DNA from: Palsa-504 sp963756575
GTDB taxonomy: Bacteria > Actinomycetota > Actinomycetes > Streptosporangiales > Streptosporangiaceae
DNA: 64,000 bases
Direction of reading: 5' to 3'
Assembly: GCA_963756575.1 (NCBI GenBank)
Contig: CAVWOM010000001.1
Location: 682,001-746,000, forward strand
Translations under genes and position numbers: made by a program
Notes under the pieces: model-generated
The model's input: the letters and a program-made list of their open reading frames with translations, nothing else
What the model was told of the DNA's origin: nothing
The model's database searches: none
Shown here: piece after piece, positions 52,296 to 61,002 of the stretch
Layout of the letters: every line of letters starts with the position of its first letter
Position numbering within the stretch: the stretch's first letter is position 1

Positions 52296-52340
52296 TTGCG
52301 GCTGGCTGAGATCGGCCTCTAGAGTTAAGCTGTCCCTTAA
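52296..52340 (+). promoter_or_regulatory. Promoter and operator of the HigBA operon
   Basis: TTGCGG (52296-52301), an 18-base spacer and TAGAGT (52320-52325) form a promoter. The inverted repeat TTAAG-CTGTCC-CTTAA (52325-52340) overlaps the expected start site, a typical position for autorepression by the HigA-type antitoxin. The AGGAG ribosome-binding site follows at about 52343. Confidence 0.6.
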
Positions 52341-52354
52341 ATCAGGAGCCGCGC

Positions 52355-52717
52355 GTGGCCTGGACGGTGAAGGTCACCGACGAATACGCTGCGTGGTTCA
52401 CTGCCCTGATCAAGCAGGATCTGGACTCGGCGACCCAGGTGGCGCAGGCCGTGGCCGCGCTCCGCGAGGAAGGGCCGACGCTGGGACGGCCGCTGGTGGA
52501 CCGGCTCAAGGCCACGAAGATCCATCACCTCAAAGAGCTGCGGCCCGGATCGAGGGGACGGTCGGAGATTAGGATCATCTTCGCCTTCGACCCTACCCGG
52601 TCAGCGCTGCTGCTCCTGGGCGGGGACACGGCGGGCAACTGGGCACACTGGTACCGCGACAACATCCCGGTAGCTGAGCAGCTCTATATCGACTACACCG
52701 CTGACGAAGAGGAATGA
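52355..52717 (+). CDS. higB: HigB/RelE-type toxin (phage Gp49-like, DUF891)
   Basis: A 120-residue, probably ribosome-dependent mRNA interferase. The family pattern is clear: TDEYAAWFTALIKQDLDSAT, then GPTLGRPLVDRLKATKIHHL, KELRPGSRGRSEIRIIFAFD and a C-terminal LLLLGGDTAGNWAHWYRDNI. GTG start with AGGAG upstream. The antitoxin gene overlaps the stop by four bases. Toxin-first order is usual for HigBA. It is the last functional unit before the right att repeat and could stabilise the cassette. Confidence 0.88.
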   Translation: MAWTVKVTDEYAAWFTALIKQDLDSATQVAQAVAALREEGPTLGRPLVDRLKATKIHHLKELRPGSRGRSEIRIIFAFDPTRSALLLLGGDTAGNWAHWYRDNIPVAEQLYIDYTADEEE

Positions 52718-53067
52718 TCATGCCGAAGCGGACCCCGCACGACTGGGAACCCCTGGAAGCAGAACTCCACGCAGCAGGCGTAACTGCTGAGGACATCCAG
52801 GCCGGGGCACGCAGGCTGCTGGCCGAGAACCGCGGGCACCAGCTGGCCGAGACCCGCAAGCAGCTCGGCCTGGCGCAGAAAGACATGGCCGCAGCGCTCG
52901 GGGTGAGCATCGCCCGCATCTCCCAGATCGAGCACGGCGAGGTGACCTCTTTCGAGGTCATCGCCCGTTACGTCGAAGCGCTCGGCGGCCGCCTGGACCT
53001 CGTCGCCGACTTCGGCGACCGGACCGTGCGACTACCCGTCAGCGACACCACACCCACCGCCGCCTGA
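52714..53067 (+). CDS. higA: HigA-type XRE-family antitoxin
   Basis: A 117-residue protein. The N-terminal toxin-wrapping segment (residues 1-45) is followed by a Cro/C1 helix-turn-helix at about 45-100 (ETRKQLGLAQKDMAAALGVS, IARISQIEHGEVTSFEVIAR) and YVEALGGRLDLVADFGDRTV. The start overlaps the toxin stop (ATGA), and a second in-frame ATG lies two codons downstream. It probably represses its own operon through the TTAAG dyad upstream. About 160 bases with no gene separate it from the right att repeat. Confidence 0.88.
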   Translation: MIMPKRTPHDWEPLEAELHAAGVTAEDIQAGARRLLAENRGHQLAETRKQLGLAQKDMAAALGVSIARISQIEHGEVTSFEVIARYVEALGGRLDLVADFGDRTVRLPVSDTTPTAA

Positions 53068-53229
53068 GGTCCGTGTCATCGCGGCAGGCACCGTTGCCAG
53101 CGGCCAGTGACAAACCAAGTGACAACGGCTCCAGATAACCGCCGACCATGGCGACCTACTCAGACGCGAGTACCTTTCTGACCTCCAGTAATACGACCTG
53201 ATGCGACGCTGGCAAACGTTGTCGGCTTG

Positions 53230-53275
53230 CATGGTAAGGAGGAGGTCTACGGTTCGATTCCGTAACGGGGCTCCA
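53230..53275 (+). repeat. Right attachment repeat, tRNA-Thr 3' copy
   Basis: A 46-base copy of the anticodon-to-CCA part of tRNA-Thr (one mismatch to 46189-46234). The 5' half of a tRNA is absent, so it is not a gene. With the intact tRNA it bounds a 7.0-kb insertion. Confidence 0.88.
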
Positions 53276-53397
53276 GCTCAGCAAATTAATTCGAACTTAT
53301 CGAACCGGCTCTGGGAGCCATTCCGGGAGCCAGTTGGACCCGGTCCCAGCCAAGCCCAAGATCTTTAGCATCGCGCCTCCCTTGCCTGCGGGAGCTA

Positions 53398-53783
53398 TGA
53401 GGGTCGGGCGGCTCTGTCTTGGGTCTGCCCGACCGCATAGAGGATCATCGGCGTGGCGTGCTGGATTGACCGGCTCACGAGGTGCCCTGGTCCTTAGCGG
53501 TCGTGGATCTCGGCGAGTCGGCTCTTGACCGGCACGGGCTCGCCGTCGGGGGCTGGTGGTCATGTCGCAGTAGGTCAGCACGTCGGCGAGCGCGTCGGGC
53601 GCGGGCTCGAACTCGAGGGCCAGTGTGTCGGCCAGTCCTCGTTCCCGGCTTCGATGATGGCACAGGAATGGTGCGCGACCAGTCGGCAGAGCATGGCGTC
53701 GGCGTACTGGGTATCGCGCAGGTACCGGGCGCCGTCGAGGGGATGGAAGCCCGTGGCGACCAGGCCGGGCGCATGACCGCGTT
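53398..53783 (-). pseudogene. HD-domain phosphohydrolase remnant
   Basis: Minus-strand frames spell HAPGLVATGFHPLDGARYLR then DTQYADAMLCRLVAHHSCAI, and further on LTYCDMTTSPDGEPVPVKSR-like sequence and a closing HATPMILYAVGQTQDRAA. This is the common actinobacterial HD-family protein, with the C-terminal aspartate motif TYCDMTTSPDG. The N-terminal HD half is missing, one extra C breaks the frame after TTSP, and a Tyr codon has become TAA. The gene was cut by the adjacent transposase fragment. Confidence 0.75.
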
Positions 53784-54569
53784 CATTCTCGGCATCTGGA
53801 CGCCGCTGAGCACGATATCGATGCCAGCGTCTTTGAGCACGGCGTCGAACAGGCCGGGGAACTTGCCGTCGCGGTCCCGGATCAGGAACCGGGCCTGGCT
53901 GCCGACGTCCTCAAGGTCCATGACGAGGTTCTTCGCGGCCTGGACTACCCAGGACGCAGCAGGATGAGGGGTCGCGCCCAGGATCCGGATCCGTCGGCTG
54001 GCATGCTCGATGACCGCCAAGACGTACAGACGGGTGCCGCCCAGGGTGACAGTCTCAAAGAAGTCGCAGGCAAGTAGTGCCCCGACCTGCCGGGTCGATC
54101 CCGGCCTGTGCAGGATCTCCCACATGGTGGAGGCAGCGACCTTGATGCCGAGGACGAGCAGCTCGCCGTGGATGCGCCGGTAACCCCAGCACGGGTTCTC
54201 CCTTGCCAGGCGCAGCACCAGCAGGCGGATGGAGCGGACAGTGCGCGGACGGCCCGGGCGCTTGGGGCGGGACCTGGATACGTGGCGGCGCGCCAGTAGG
54301 TCCCGGTGCCAGCGCAGCACCGTCTCGGGCCGGACCAGCAGCCGGAACCGGCCGAGCATGTCCCGGGGGAGCCGGTGCAGCAGGGCGGCCTAGAACGCCC
54401 GGTCGACCGGACGGAACCGCGGCCGGGCCTTGCCTAGCTGTCGCTCCAGCACCGTGATCTGGTGACGTAGCGCCAGGATCTCCGCGTCCTTGTCCCGGTC
54501 GCTCATCGGAAGAAGCCGCAGTAACGCGCACACGTTCGTCACAGCCAGGTAGGCCAGTCGAAGCAGCAC
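53784..54569 (-). pseudogene. DDE transposase, decayed and 3'-truncated
   Basis: A relative of the intact transposase at 58289-59389, starting GTG at 54569. A TAG interrupts RPRFRPVDRAF. An internal deletion removes the stretch before ALLACDFFETV, and the last about 85 residues, including the catalytic glutamate region (normally SIMERWVQTCRHELLDR), are lost at MPRMN, where HD-gene sequence takes over. The first two catalytic acids (ACDFF and IRDRDGKF) remain. Confidence 0.88.
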
Positions 54570-54578
54570 AGCCGACCA

Positions 54579-54971
54579 TTATCCCGCAGCAGCAAGACCT
54601 TCGGAGAGCAACCAGCTGATCTGGCTGCCGCCGAACCCGACAGCCTCTCCCGCCGGGCCGGATGAGATTGTCGGCAAGCGCAGGGCACCGGCGTCCCGGG
54701 GCCGCCGCCACTCGATCACGTGGCTGGAGTACAGCCCTTCCCGGCGCAGCACCGCGCCCTTCTCGCCGGCCGCCGCCGCGTCGTACTCGGCTACCACGTC
54801 CAGCTTGTACTGCGCGGTGAAACTCCGTCGGCGGCCCTTCTGGGGCACCTCCGGATCCGGGCGCTCCCGCTCACCGGTCACCTGTCCAGCATCGCCGACT
54901 GCCAGGGCGCGGTCGAGCGCGGTCACGGTCATCTCAAGGGATATCTCCATCCCCGCCCTCGAGGTAGTCAA
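54579..54971 (-). mobile_element. IS3-family OrfA fragment
   Basis: A 130-residue frame. Its middle, RRRSFTAQYKLDVVAEYDAA then GEKGAVLRREGLYSSHVIEW, is the helix-turn-helix OrfA of an IS3-family element. The C-terminus is replaced by unrelated sequence where the neighbouring IS begins. No OrfB is present, so the element is dead. Confidence 0.75.
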
Positions 54972-55282
54972 GTCAGTGGTTACTGAGGGGCGGATGCCTC
55001 ACGACAGCTTGGCAGAGAGGGCGGCCGAGATGGAACCAGAACATCGTCACTTCTTTCAGCGCCAGCTCCACCTGGGTGGATGGAATTATCGGTATGAACA
55101 GCGCTGACCCCTAAAGGAACTTCTGGGCTATAGGGAAATTACTGGAGATAAGGGGTAATTGTCTCTGGCAACTACCCGATTAGGCCCTCCGGGCAGCCGG
55201 TATCCACTAACATGCGTCAGCAGATAGATATTGATGGCCGTGCTAGCTGGGCTGTGAGCGCGAATTAGTGTTGAGGGAAAAG
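54972..55282. other. Intergenic, no gene recognised
   Basis: This is 311 bases of comparatively AT-rich sequence. A weak promoter-like pair (TTGTCT, a 16-base spacer, TAGGCC near 55160-55190) could serve the lipoprotein gene. Nothing else is seen. Confidence 0.4.
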
Positions 55283-55747
55283 ATGCCGACTACTGCAGCG
55301 TTAACCGCTGTCTTGACTCTTCTGGTGCTACCTGCGGCCGCCGCGTGCGGTTCTCCGGCTCATCCAGATGCGGGTCATCCGCAGCGGGCCGCGTTCGCTG
55401 CGACGCTGGGGACGAGTCCTCGGTCAGGCAGCCCAGCCTTTTGCCGCATGCTGGCGCGCTCGGCCGCGCTGCGGGCGCTGCCTGCCGCGCTGACCGCCCT
55501 GACCGAGCCGTCATCACCCGGGAGGCAGGCCTCGGCCTCGACGTTGCGCTCCGCAGCCGCCGATCTCTCCAGGATCGGACCAGCCGTCCCAGCCTCGCTG
55601 CGGCCGGACTTCGGCTCGGCGGCGAGCGCGCTTGCTCAAATGGCAGATCAGGACCAGTGGTCGGCGGCCACGGTGAATGCGGTGAGCGTCTCGCTCACCC
55701 GGCTAGGACAGGAGGTGCAGGAACCGTGCGGTTTCCCCATCGGGTGA
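55283..55747 (+). CDS. Small putative lipoprotein
   Basis: A 154-residue protein if started at the ATG at 55283, which has GAGGGA just upstream; a GTG at 55268 is possible but lacks a ribosome-binding site. The N-terminal hydrophobic stretch ALTAVLTLLVLPAAAACGSP ends in a plausible lipobox with Cys near residue 22. The mature part is Ala/Ser-rich and helical, with two further cysteines (PAFCRMLAR and EPCGFPIG). No family recognised. Its end overlaps the following secreted-protein gene by 22 bases. Confidence 0.65.
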   Translation: MPTTAALTAVLTLLVLPAAAACGSPAHPDAGHPQRAAFAATLGTSPRSGSPAFCRMLARSAALRALPAALTALTEPSSPGRQASASTLRSAAADLSRIGPAVPASLRPDFGSAASALAQMADQDQWSAATVNAVSVSLTRLGQEVQEPCGFPIG

Positions 55748-56532
55748 TCAGGTGGCGCGTACTGGCAGCCACCGTTGCGCTGGGTACGTTCGCGGGATTT
55801 GTCACGGCGGCACCCGCCTCGGCCGGACCCGCCCGCGGGCTGTGCGATATGAACACCGCCCGCGGCCCGGTACCCGCCAAGTTCCCGGTCGATGCGTGCG
55901 TGGACGGGAAGAATATCTGGCTGTACAACACCACCACGCTCGTCGTGCGCGTCGTCAGGGGAGGCGACATCGGGACGCCGACGACGACCCCCACGGACTC
56001 CACCCTCGCCGTGGACGCGACCCGTTCCGCCTACAGCGGCAAATGGACGCTGATGCCGGGCGACAAGATGCAGATACCCATCGGCCCCGGCCTAGCCGCT
56101 GTTAATGTCGCCCTGGATGGCTCCGCAGAGAAATTCTACGCGCTGGCGAACACGCTGGCCACGTTCTGGCCACTCGGCCAGGTCGGGGACGCGTTTGAGT
56201 CATTCGCCGAGTTCGTCACCGACGTCAACGCCGATTTCATCAAGTACGCGAACTGCCGGGCGGGCCGCAACTTCCTGGGGCAGGCCGGTTGTTTTGCCCG
56301 CTTCGGCGCCGACATCACCGCTACAGTCGCCCACCTGGGCATCAGCGTGGTCTCGCACGCCGGGCACGCAATCATCAACGTGCTGCTGGCTGCCAACACG
56401 TTCACCAAGTGGGCCGGAGTTCAGGTACCGCAGGTCGAGACCTTCATCGACCCGCCGCCCATCAGGCAGGCTGCAGTCAACGGGCCATCGCCATCACCAT
56501 CTGGGCCACCCCAGCAATCCTCGGGGTTCTGA
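55726..56532 (+). CDS. Secreted protein, unknown function
   Basis: A 268-residue protein. I start at the GTG at 55726 (GGAGG ten bases upstream); an in-frame GTG at 55744 overlapping the previous stop as GTGA is an alternative. The signal peptide WRVLAATVALGTFAGFVTAA ends in APASA-G. The mature region has four cysteines (LCDMN, DACVD, ANCRA, GCFARF) and hydrophobic helices near 185-230 (TATVAHLGISVVSHAGHAII). Proline/serine residues close the chain. No family recognised. Translationally coupled to the lipoprotein gene. Confidence 0.72.
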   Translation: MRFPHRVIRWRVLAATVALGTFAGFVTAAPASAGPARGLCDMNTARGPVPAKFPVDACVDGKNIWLYNTTTLVVRVVRGGDIGTPTTTPTDSTLAVDATRSAYSGKWTLMPGDKMQIPIGPGLAAVNVALDGSAEKFYALANTLATFWPLGQVGDAFESFAEFVTDVNADFIKYANCRAGRNFLGQAGCFARFGADITATVAHLGISVVSHAGHAIINVLLAANTFTKWAGVQVPQVETFIDPPPIRQAAVNGPSPSPSGPPQQSSGF

Positions 56533-56654
56533 CCCCTGCAGGCTCATAACGCCAGGAAGGCGGCCACGGTGTAGGCAGCGTTGCGATCCTGACTATCCGT
56601 TCGGCCATGAGCTGTGGCCTTACGGGCGCTGATTATTCATCCGTGCTGTTCAGG

Positions 56655-56860
56655 GCAGCATGCCGGTATTCGTGGAGGATGCCGCCGAGCCGGTCTCGTC
56701 GGTGGACATCGAGGTACGCGATCTGTTCAGGATAGGCAATCGGTCCGGGTGGCTGGCGCAGCAGGGGTGCGGCAGCCCCAAAAGGGTCCGGTGGAGCCGG
56801 TGCTCGTTGCAGAATTGCTCGAGCTCCTGCAGCACATGCAAAGAGGTGGCGCTGGTTCCA
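56655..56860 (-). mobile_element. IS scar: transposase C-terminal end
   Basis: The minus strand still reads LQELEQFCNEHRLHRTLLGL and a terminal ETGSAASSTNTGMLP in a shifted frame. At DNA level the block TGCCGGTATTCGTGGAG and what follows match the 3' end of the intact element at 58289. Only about 200 bases remain. The surrounding gap 56533-56984 holds no other feature I can support. Confidence 0.7.
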
Positions 56861-56984
56861 CAGGGACCAGGAGCACTAGCCACAGCTGCAAGGCCTAATA
56901 ATTCAGCCGCAGATCGTAATGTTGCCGTCTGAGTCGGTGCCTGGCGACGTTTGCCAGTGATAGTTCGCCAAGCAGAGCCGCGGG

Positions 56985-57380
56985 TCAGCTCTGTTCCGTG
57001 TCCAGGAATCCGGCCTCACGGTCCGCTTCGCGGATGGACGGGTAGAAGCGCCGGTGCACCCAGTGTCGCTCTCCCAGGATCATTATCTTGGTCCACCGCC
57101 CGGAAACTGGTCCGAGCCGGGTGTGGCGCGGCATCGTGCCGGCCAGCGACCGCGGCCGTCCGCCACCCGACATCTTGCTGCTTTCCAGGACGTAGATGGT
57201 GTCCGGGGTGACCGCCACACAGCGGTACTTGATCAACCCCATGGTGAGCCCGGTGAGATACGTGATGACGAAGTAACCGAAGTTCGGCGCGGCCTGGCAG
57301 ATGAAGATCTGCCGTATCTCCGTTCCCCCAGGCAGAAGAGGCACAGCGCGCTCTACCAGGTCCGGCCGCGGCGTTGTCAT
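56985..57380 (-). CDS. Conserved hypothetical protein (actinobacterial)
   Basis: A 131-residue protein. It has an N-terminal hydrophobic patch (FGYFVITYLTGLTMGLIKYR) and then CVAVTPDTIYVLESSKMSGG, resembling small membrane-associated proteins with a PH-like beta fold that contain a V(T)PDTIYVL strand. The C-terminus, LGERHWVHRRFYPSIREADR, is basic. Function unknown. No partner gene is adjacent; it sits between two IS fragments, which may have cut away its former neighbourhood. Confidence 0.6.
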   Translation of the reverse strand: MTTPRPDLVERAVPLLPGGTEIRQIFICQAAPNFGYFVITYLTGLTMGLIKYRCVAVTPDTIYVLESSKMSGGGRPRSLAGTMPRHTRLGPVSGRWTKIMILGERHWVHRRFYPSIREADREAGFLDTEQS

Positions 57381-57575
57381 AGGCCATTAGTCTGGCACCC
57401 GGCTGTCTGCTCCGACAATGGCCGCTACCGTGACCGGGCGCTGTTTAGCACGTTTCACCTGCTCAACCTGTGGTGATCTTGGCGTCCGAGTAGACGGCCA
57501 GCGATATCAGCTGGGGTTGATGCGGCTGAAAGAGGGCGGCCACCGCCGGGATGCTTCAGGCGTGCTGGAACTGAA

Positions 57576-58288
57576 GTGCCCAGGATGGCCGTGCTGGCCA
57601 GGGTAGGCGATATTGAGGCGGTCCGGCTGGCTTCCGGGCTTGATGACGCGTTCGCGCTGGTCGCGGGCCGGTTCTTCCGCCGCGAGGTGCGGCTCCGGGC
57701 CCGCGCGTGTCTGGCCGGGATGCTGTCCGGGCTCGAGCGCCGGACCGGCTGGTCGCTGGCCGAGCACGCGGGCGAGGGGACCCCGGACGGGATGCAGCGG
57801 CTGTTCACCAGCGCGAAGTGGGATGAGGACCTGGTCCGCGATGACCTGCGCGGCTACGTGACCGCAGCGCTCGGCGACCCGGACGGGGTGCTGATCGGCG
57901 ACGACACCGGGTTCGAGAAGAAAGGTGACTGGTCAGCCGGGGTGCAGCGGCAGTACACCGGCACGGCCGGGAAGATCACGACTGCCAGGTCGGCGTGTTC
58001 CTGGCCTATGCCTCGCCCAAGGGCCGCGCCCTGGTCGACCGGGAGCTTTACCTGCCCCGCTCGTGGACCGGGGACGAGGCCCGGCTGGGCGGGGCACGGG
58101 TGCCCGGGGACCGGCGGTTCCGCACCAAGCCGCAGCTCCTGCAGGCCATGATCGAACGGGCGGTCGCGGCCGGGGTCCCGTTCCGCTGGGTCACCGCCGA
58201 CGAAGGATACGGGGACAACGGGCCGCTGCGCGCCTACCTCGAAAAGACAAAATTCCCTACGTGCTGGCGGTCGCCCGCGACCACCTGC
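57576..58288 (+). mobile_element. IS701-family transposase, 3'-truncated and frameshifted
   Basis: N-terminal part of a DDE transposase of the IS701 group: FFRREVRLRARACLAGMLSG, then VLIGDDTGFEKKGDWSAGVQ (first catalytic Asp), and in another frame VFLAYASPKGRALVDRELYL and FRWVTADEGYGDN (second Asp). A frameshift lies near GKITT at 57980. Sequence stops at the edge of the inserted transposase element (58289) and its 3' half is not found on the other side, so a deletion accompanied the insertion. Confidence 0.85.
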
Positions 58289-59389
58289 TCAGGCGGCATG
58301 GCGGTATTCGTGGAGGATGCCGCCGAGCCGGTCTCGTCTGCGGACATCGAGGTGTGCGAGCCGCTCGGGATCGGTAATCGGTCCAGGTAGCGGGCATAGC
58401 GGTGCGGCATCCGCCAGAGTCCGGTGGGGCCGGTGCTGGTTGTAGAAGTCCTCGAACTCACGGAGCGCGTGCAGGAGGTGGCGCTGGTTCCAGATGAGCG
58501 TACGGTCCAGCAGCTCGTGGCGACACGTCTGGACCCAGCGTTCCATGATCGAGTTCATTCTTGGCATCTGGACCCCGCTCAGGACGATCTTGATGCCAGC
58601 ATCCTTGAGCACGGCGTAAAACAAGCCAGGGAATTTGCCGTCGCGATCCCGGATCAGGAACCTCGTGCGGGCACCGGAAACTTCAAGATCCATTGCGAGG
58701 TCCTTCGCGGCCTGGGCGACCCAGGATGCGACGGGATGAGAGGTCGCGCCGAGGATACGGATCCGGCGGGTGCCGTGCTCAATGACCGCCAGCACGTACA
58801 TGCGGGCACCGGTTAAGGTAACGGTCTCGAGGAAGTCGTAGGCGAGCAGCGCATCGGCCTGGGACCGGAGGAAGTCAGCCCAGGTGGCAGCGGTGCGCTC
58901 GGGTGCCGGGTCCATCCCGGCTTGCCGGAGGATCTCCCACACGGTGGAGGCGGCGATCTTGATCCCGAGGACGAGCAGTTCACCGTGGATGCGGCGATAG
59001 CCCCAGCAGGGGTTCTCCTCCCTCGCTAGGCGCAGCACCAACCTGCGGATGGAGCGGAGGGTGCGTGGCCGGCCCGGGCTCTTCGGGCGTGACCTGGCCG
59101 CGTGGTGGCGCGCTATCAGGTCCCGGTGCCGGCGCAGCACTGTGTCCAGCCGGACCAGTAGCCCGAACCGGCTCAGCATGTCCCTCGGGAGGCGGTGCAG
59201 CAGGGCGGCCAGGAACGCCCGGTCGCTGGGCAAGAACCGCGGCCGCGCCTTGCCAAGCTGCCGCTCTAGGATCGTGATCTGGTGGCGCAGCGACAGGATC
59301 TCGATGTCCTTGTCCCGGTCGCTCGACGGAAGAAGCCGCAGCAACGCGAACACGTTCGTCACACCCAGATAGGCCATTCGAAGCAGCAC
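58289..59389 (-). CDS. DDE (rve integrase core) transposase, intact
   Basis: A 366-residue transposase with a GTG start. The N-terminal HTH region is ILSLRHQITILERQLGKARP and a second one RSIRRLVLRLAREENPCWGY then RRIHGELLVLG. The rve catalytic core has DDE residues in LLAYDFLETVTL, FLIRDRDGKF and RMNSIMERWVQTCRHELLDR. The C-terminal FEDFYNQHRPHRTLADAAPL is characteristic of this common actinobacterial IS3/IS481-like group. It is the only copy in the window without a break. Element ends were not settled; GCGGCATG occurs in opposite orientation at 58293 and 59400. Confidence 0.92.
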   Translation of the reverse strand: MLLRMAYLGVTNVFALLRLLPSSDRDKDIEILSLRHQITILERQLGKARPRFLPSDRAFLAALLHRLPRDMLSRFGLLVRLDTVLRRHRDLIARHHAARSRPKSPGRPRTLRSIRRLVLRLAREENPCWGYRRIHGELLVLGIKIAASTVWEILRQAGMDPAPERTAATWADFLRSQADALLAYDFLETVTLTGARMYVLAVIEHGTRRIRILGATSHPVASWVAQAAKDLAMDLEVSGARTRFLIRDRDGKFPGLFYAVLKDAGIKIVLSGVQMPRMNSIMERWVQTCRHELLDRTLIWNQRHLLHALREFEDFYNQHRPHRTLADAAPLCPLPGPITDPERLAHLDVRRRDRLGGILHEYRHAA

Positions 59390-59658
59390 AGCCGATCATC
59401 ATGCCGCAGCATGCGGGCTGCGGGAGAGCGACTCCTCATACTGCCGCCGAGACCGAGTAGCTCTCCCGCCTGGGCGGATGACATTTTCGGCACTCGCACC
59501 GCCACGGGGACGGCGGCGAGGCAGCCGAGGACGGCTGAACGCTCATGCCCGGTACGGCCGCGGCCGGCCAGGCCCGCGGATTCAGCGGTTGCCGTTGGTG
59601 CACCGTCGTTGATCACTGGCCGGGTCGTCAGGTGCTGTGCGCGCGGGTCACCCGGTAC

Positions 59659-60225
59659 TCAGACGGCGCCGTTGATGACGGCGTAGGAGGATCCCTGGGT
59701 GGTGCCCCGGCCGCTGGTGTCGATCAGGAAGCGGGCCCAGCCGTTGCTGCCGAAGTTGAACCCCTCCTCCATATAGGTCGCATAGCCGTTGTGCCACGTC
59801 CCGCACCAGGTCACCGGGGTCCCGTGGTGGGAGCACGAGTGCCAGTTGTCCCACGCGCCCGCGCCGGCTATGACCGTGACGCCGAAGTCGTCCACCACGT
59901 ACCAGCCGTTGCAGGCCTGGGTGCTGCAGGCCTGGAGCCAGCCGGTCAGGTAGGTGCCCGACGACGTGGCGACGGTGCGGGTCATGAGGGTGACCGACGC
60001 GCCCTGGGCGGGCAGCTGGTAGGCGGTCAGGCCGGCACAGGACAGGCCAGGCTGGTGCAGGTGGCCGCGGAGCTGCGCGCACTGGGCCGGGGTGACGGAG
60101 TGGCGGGCCGTGGTGGCGCCGGGGGCCAGGCTGGCCGTCGGGACGACGGCCAGGGCGACAAAGGCCAGCATGGCGGCGGCCAGGCTGGCCGCGGCGACGA
60201 GCGCTCGTTTCACGGGAATCTGCAT
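59659..60225 (-). CDS. Secreted cysteine-containing protein, unknown
   Basis: A 188-residue protein. The start is the ATG at 60225, with a strong AAAGGAGG eight bases upstream; longer versions are not credible. Signal peptide VKRALVAAASLAAAMLAFVA. The mature chain has six cysteines (PAQCAQL, LSCAGL, QACSTQACNGW, HSCSHHG, VTWCGTW) in a compact Trp/Gly-rich domain, suggesting a disulfide-stabilised extracellular fold. The C-terminal FNFGSNGWARFLIDTSGRGT is beta-rich. No family recognised. It is convergent with nothing and isolated between IS elements, so probably cargo or a resident gene surrounded by insertions. Confidence 0.72.
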   Translation of the reverse strand: MQIPVKRALVAAASLAAAMLAFVALAVVPTASLAPGATTARHSVTPAQCAQLRGHLHQPGLSCAGLTAYQLPAQGASVTLMTRTVATSSGTYLTGWLQACSTQACNGWYVVDDFGVTVIAGAGAWDNWHSCSHHGTPVTWCGTWHNGYATYMEEGFNFGSNGWARFLIDTSGRGTTQGSSYAVINGAV

Positions 60226-60754
60226 GACATGCCTCCTTTCCGCCGGACAGGACGGCACGAATGATGGCACCCGCCGGGCCGGCGAGTGGGCGAACCGGGG
60301 CGAAACCGGAGATGGTAAGCAGGCGGTTAGATTTGACGGTGCGCCTCGTGGTGACATCGGCGTCGTTGGGCCGGACGAGCCGTGATAACCATCGGGTGCT
60401 GGTGACGTCTGGCTGCTGGCGCTGACGGTTGTTCTGCTGGCGCACGGTTACTGGCGCTGGGTGCTGGTGACGCTGGGTGAGATCACAGCGGGAATTGGCT
60501 CCGGCCTGACCTGCGGCGCTCGCCGGTATTCTCGGCGCCCCGCTGCTGCCTGGCAGTCGCAGTAGAGGGCAGGTCAGATAGCGCGCCGCCGCGGCCGCCG
60601 CATCGGTTGCAGGCTCATTAACGTGATTTCCTGGCTCGTAGCCCGCTCGGAACGCACTCATCTGACCCTTTAAGGGCCGGGCCTCTTCCCAGCTCAGCCC
60701 GGTAGCAGGACGCTTCGGGTGAGAGATTCCAAGCTCGGGAGAGGAGACCCGGCA
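60226..60754. other. Intergenic, no gene recognised
   Basis: This is 529 bases between the secreted-protein start and the IS110 fragment. It should contain the promoter of the secreted-protein gene. A region near 60395-60475 repeats GCTGGTGACG-like words several times. I see no gene. Confidence 0.45.
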
Positions 60755-61000
60755 GTGTCTGTCTACGTCGGCATCGGTGTGCACCGCAAGCGCTCCTAGG
60801 TGGCAGTGGTCACCGAGGACGGAACGGTGCGGCTGAACAAGAACACGGTGAACGGGACCGAGCCGCTGCTGCGGCTGATCGGGGACCTGCCGACTGGCAC
60901 GGCGGTGGCATTGGAGGCCGCGTCCGGCTGGAGCTGGCTGGCCGATCTGCTGGAGGACTACGGCTTCGACGCGCACCTGGTCCACCTGTGGGTGCCGAAA
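60755..61000 (+). mobile_element. IS110-family transposase fragment (5' end)
   Basis: From the GTG at 60755 the frame reads SVYVGIGVHRKRS, a TAG, then VAVVTEDGTVRLNKNTVNGT and LLEDYGFDAHLVHLW. This is the DEDD N-terminal domain of IS110 transposases. The first catalytic Asp (normally VGIDVH) is Gly and a Gln codon has become TAG. It is cut near 61000 by the next transposase pseudogene. Confidence 0.8.
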
Positions 61001-61002
61001 AC

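Noticed and set aside
53068..53229. Remains of an integrase 3' end next to the right att site
   Set aside because: The words GTGACAA and its neighbours recall integrase gene ends, but no frame encodes the conserved R-H-R-Y region, so it cannot be supported.
53221..53276. A second tRNA-Thr gene
   Set aside because: Only the anticodon-to-CCA part is present; the acceptor 5' strand and D arm are absent, so it is an attachment-site copy.
58293..59407. Defined terminal inverted repeats for the intact IS
   Set aside because: Only eight bases (GCGGCATG) match in inverted orientation and the ends of the other copies do not agree on a boundary, so the element ends remain unset.
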